Positions 6,795 to 8,077 of a stretch of DNA of 8,077 nt are shown here, in pieces. Below the pieces are notes generated by a model, which did not search any database, was not told where the DNA came from, and was given only the letters and a program-made list of their open reading frames with translations. A program made the translations under genes and the position numbers. Source of the DNA: Piscirickettsiaceae bacterium (GTDB taxonomy: Bacteria > Pseudomonadota > Gammaproteobacteria > PS1 > Pseudothioglobaceae); assembly GCA_012963565.1 (NCBI GenBank), contig DTVJ01000091.1, forward strand, positions 1 to 8,077, read 5' to 3'. How positions within the stretch are numbered: position 1 is the first letter of the stretch; each line of letters opens with the position of its first letter.

Positions 6795-8077
6795 AACGTT
6801 AAAAAAAATGTCAAACGTCAACGAGGCGTTTATTAAACCTTTCCCTAGTTCGAATAAAATTTATGTCGAGGGATCACGCAAAGATATTCAAGTGCCGATG
6901 CGTGAAATCACACTAACAGACACGATTGGAGAGTTAGCAGAAAAAAATGATCCTATTCATGTGTATGACACATCAGGTGTTTATACCGACCCTAAAGTTA
7001 AGATTGATCTACGTAAAGGTCTTGGTAATATTCGTTCATGCTGGATTGATGAGCGTGCCGACACAGAAACACTAGATTCACTAAGCTCAAGTTTTTCTAA
7101 TGAGCGCCTTGATAACGCTGAATTAGATGCCTTACGTTTTGAATATTTAAGTAGTCCTAAGCGTGCAAAATCTGGCAAAAATGTAAGCCAAATGCACTAT
7201 GCTAGGCAAGGCATTATCACGCCTGAAATGGAATACATCGCCATTCGTGAAAACTGTAAATGGCAAGACTACAAAGATCAGATTGGTCAACATAAGGGCG
7301 AGGACTTTGGCGCCAATATCCCTGACGTTATTACTCCCGAGTTTGTGCGAGATGAGGTTGCTCGTGGGCGCGCTGTCATTCCTGCAAATATTAACCACCC
7401 TGAAACTGAACCAATGATTATCGGTCGTAACTTTATGGTGAAGATTAATGGCAATATCGGCAACTCTGCGCTAGGCTCAAGTATTGAAGAAGAAGTAGAC
7501 AAAATGGTATGGGGTATTCGTTGGGGCGCTGACACCATTATGGATCTTTCAACCGGTAAAAATATCCATGAAACTCGTGAATGGATCATTCGTAACTCAC
7601 CAGTACCAATTGGTACTGTGCCCATTTATCAAGCCTTGGAAAAAGTGAATGGTGTTGCCGAAGATTTAAATTGGGAAGTATTTCGTGACACGTTGATTGA
7701 GCAAGCTGAGCAGGGTGTGGATTATTTCACTATTCATGCGGGCGTACGTTTAAAATATGTGCCACTCACAATTGATCGTATTACTGGTATTGTTTCTCGT
7801 GGTGGTTCGATTATGGCTAAGTGGTGCTTAGCACACCATGCAGAAAGCTTTATTTATACACATTTTGAAGAGATTTGTGAAATTATGAAAGCCTACGATG
7901 TCACCTTCTCACTAGGAGATGGTTTGCGTCCAGGTTGTATTGCTGATGCCAACGATGCAGCGCAATTTGGCGAATTAGAAACTTTGGGCGAGTTGACTAA
8001 GATCGCTTGGAAACATGATGTGCAAACCTTTATTGAAGGTCCTGGTCATGTACCAATGCAGATGATTAAAGAAAATA
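6778..8077 (+). CDS. thiC: phosphomethylpyrimidine synthase ThiC, 3' end beyond the window
   Basis: Radical-SAM enzyme that rearranges 5-aminoimidazole ribotide to HMP phosphate, the pyrimidine of thiamine. The frame is open for 433 codons from the ATG at 6778 to the window edge; E. coli ThiC has 631 aa, so about two thirds is present. Family signatures run in order: VPMREI (39-44), YARQGIITPEMEYIAIREN (141-159), NGNIGNSA (224-231), DLSTG (256-260), VDYFTIHAGV (314-323), SRGGSIMAKWC (340-350), SLGDGLRPG (378-386) and EGPGHVPM (420-427). The C-terminal cysteine motif for the 4Fe-4S cluster is not reached, so intactness cannot be confirmed. A second in-frame ATG at 6808 is possible; neither start has a clear Shine-Dalgarno, and the first is chosen for length. 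No frameshift is seen. The gene diverges from hemB. Confidence 0.95.
   Translation, partial: MSIASKTLKKMSNVNEAFIKPFPSSNKIYVEGSRKDIQVPMREITLTDTIGELAEKNDPIHVYDTSGVYTDPKVKIDLRKGLGNIRSCWIDERADTETLDSLSSSFSNERLDNAELDALRFEYLSSPKRAKSGKNVSQMHYARQGIITPEMEYIAIRENCKWQDYKDQIGQHKGEDFGANIPDVITPEFVRDEVARGRAVIPANINHPETEPMIIGRNFMVKINGNIGNSALGSSIEEEVDKMVWGIRWGADTIMDLSTGKNIHETREWIIRNSPVPIGTVPIYQALEKVNGVAEDLNWEVFRDTLIEQAEQGVDYFTIHAGVRLKYVPLTIDRITGIVSRGGSIMAKWCLAHHAESFIYTHFEEICEIMKAYDVTFSLGDGLRPGCIADANDAAQFGELETLGELTKIAWKHDVQTFIEGPGHVPMQMIKEN

Noticed and set aside
6981..7625. Several open frames within 6981-7625, on both strands
   Set aside because: They overlap the clearly coding thiC frame and show no protein-like features of their own.

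Overview
The window reads as ordinary chromosomal DNA of a gammaproteobacterium. It is A+T-rich by eye. UbiD, DnaQ, omega, Acs and ThiC closely resemble their enterobacterial counterparts, while HemB is of the Pseudomonas-like metal type. All three tRNAs encode their CCA end. The combination would suit the sulfur-oxidiser (SUP05/Thioglobus-like) branch or another small-genome marine gammaproteobacterium, but that placement is inference from general character; no lineage marker is present.

Layout. Positions 7-290 (minus strand) hold a tRNA trio, transcribed Pro(UGG)-Arg(UCU)-His(GUG). A good sigma70-type promoter for it lies in the last codons of ubiD. Positions 313-2474 (minus) hold a two-gene unit, dnaQ then ubiD, 14 bp apart. 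Diverging from dnaQ is rpoZ (2540-2872, plus), which ends at a textbook intrinsic terminator (2894-2924). Next is acs (2986-4905, plus). Converging on acs with only 16 bp between them is an unrecognised membrane-anchored coiled-coil protein (4922-5635, minus). hemB follows upstream of it on the same strand (5741-6727, minus). thiC (6778 onward, plus) diverges from hemB across 50 bp and is cut by the window end after 433 codons.

Functional picture. The genes are housekeeping: translation (tRNAs), replication fidelity (DnaQ), transcription (omega), ubiquinone synthesis (UbiD), acetate activation (Acs), tetrapyrrole synthesis (HemB) and thiamine pyrimidine synthesis (ThiC). They do not form one pathway. 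The cell appears to respire with ubiquinone, make its own heme precursors, make or have made the HMP moiety of thiamine, and use acetate.

No intergenic gap exceeds about 70 bp. I see no insertion sequence, prophage, CRISPR array, toxin-antitoxin pair or defence locus, and no convincing new system. The least explained item is the coiled-coil membrane protein. The most useful secondary points are the missing space for a TPP riboswitch before thiC, the tRNA promoter inside ubiD, and an acidic, internally repeated tail on omega.
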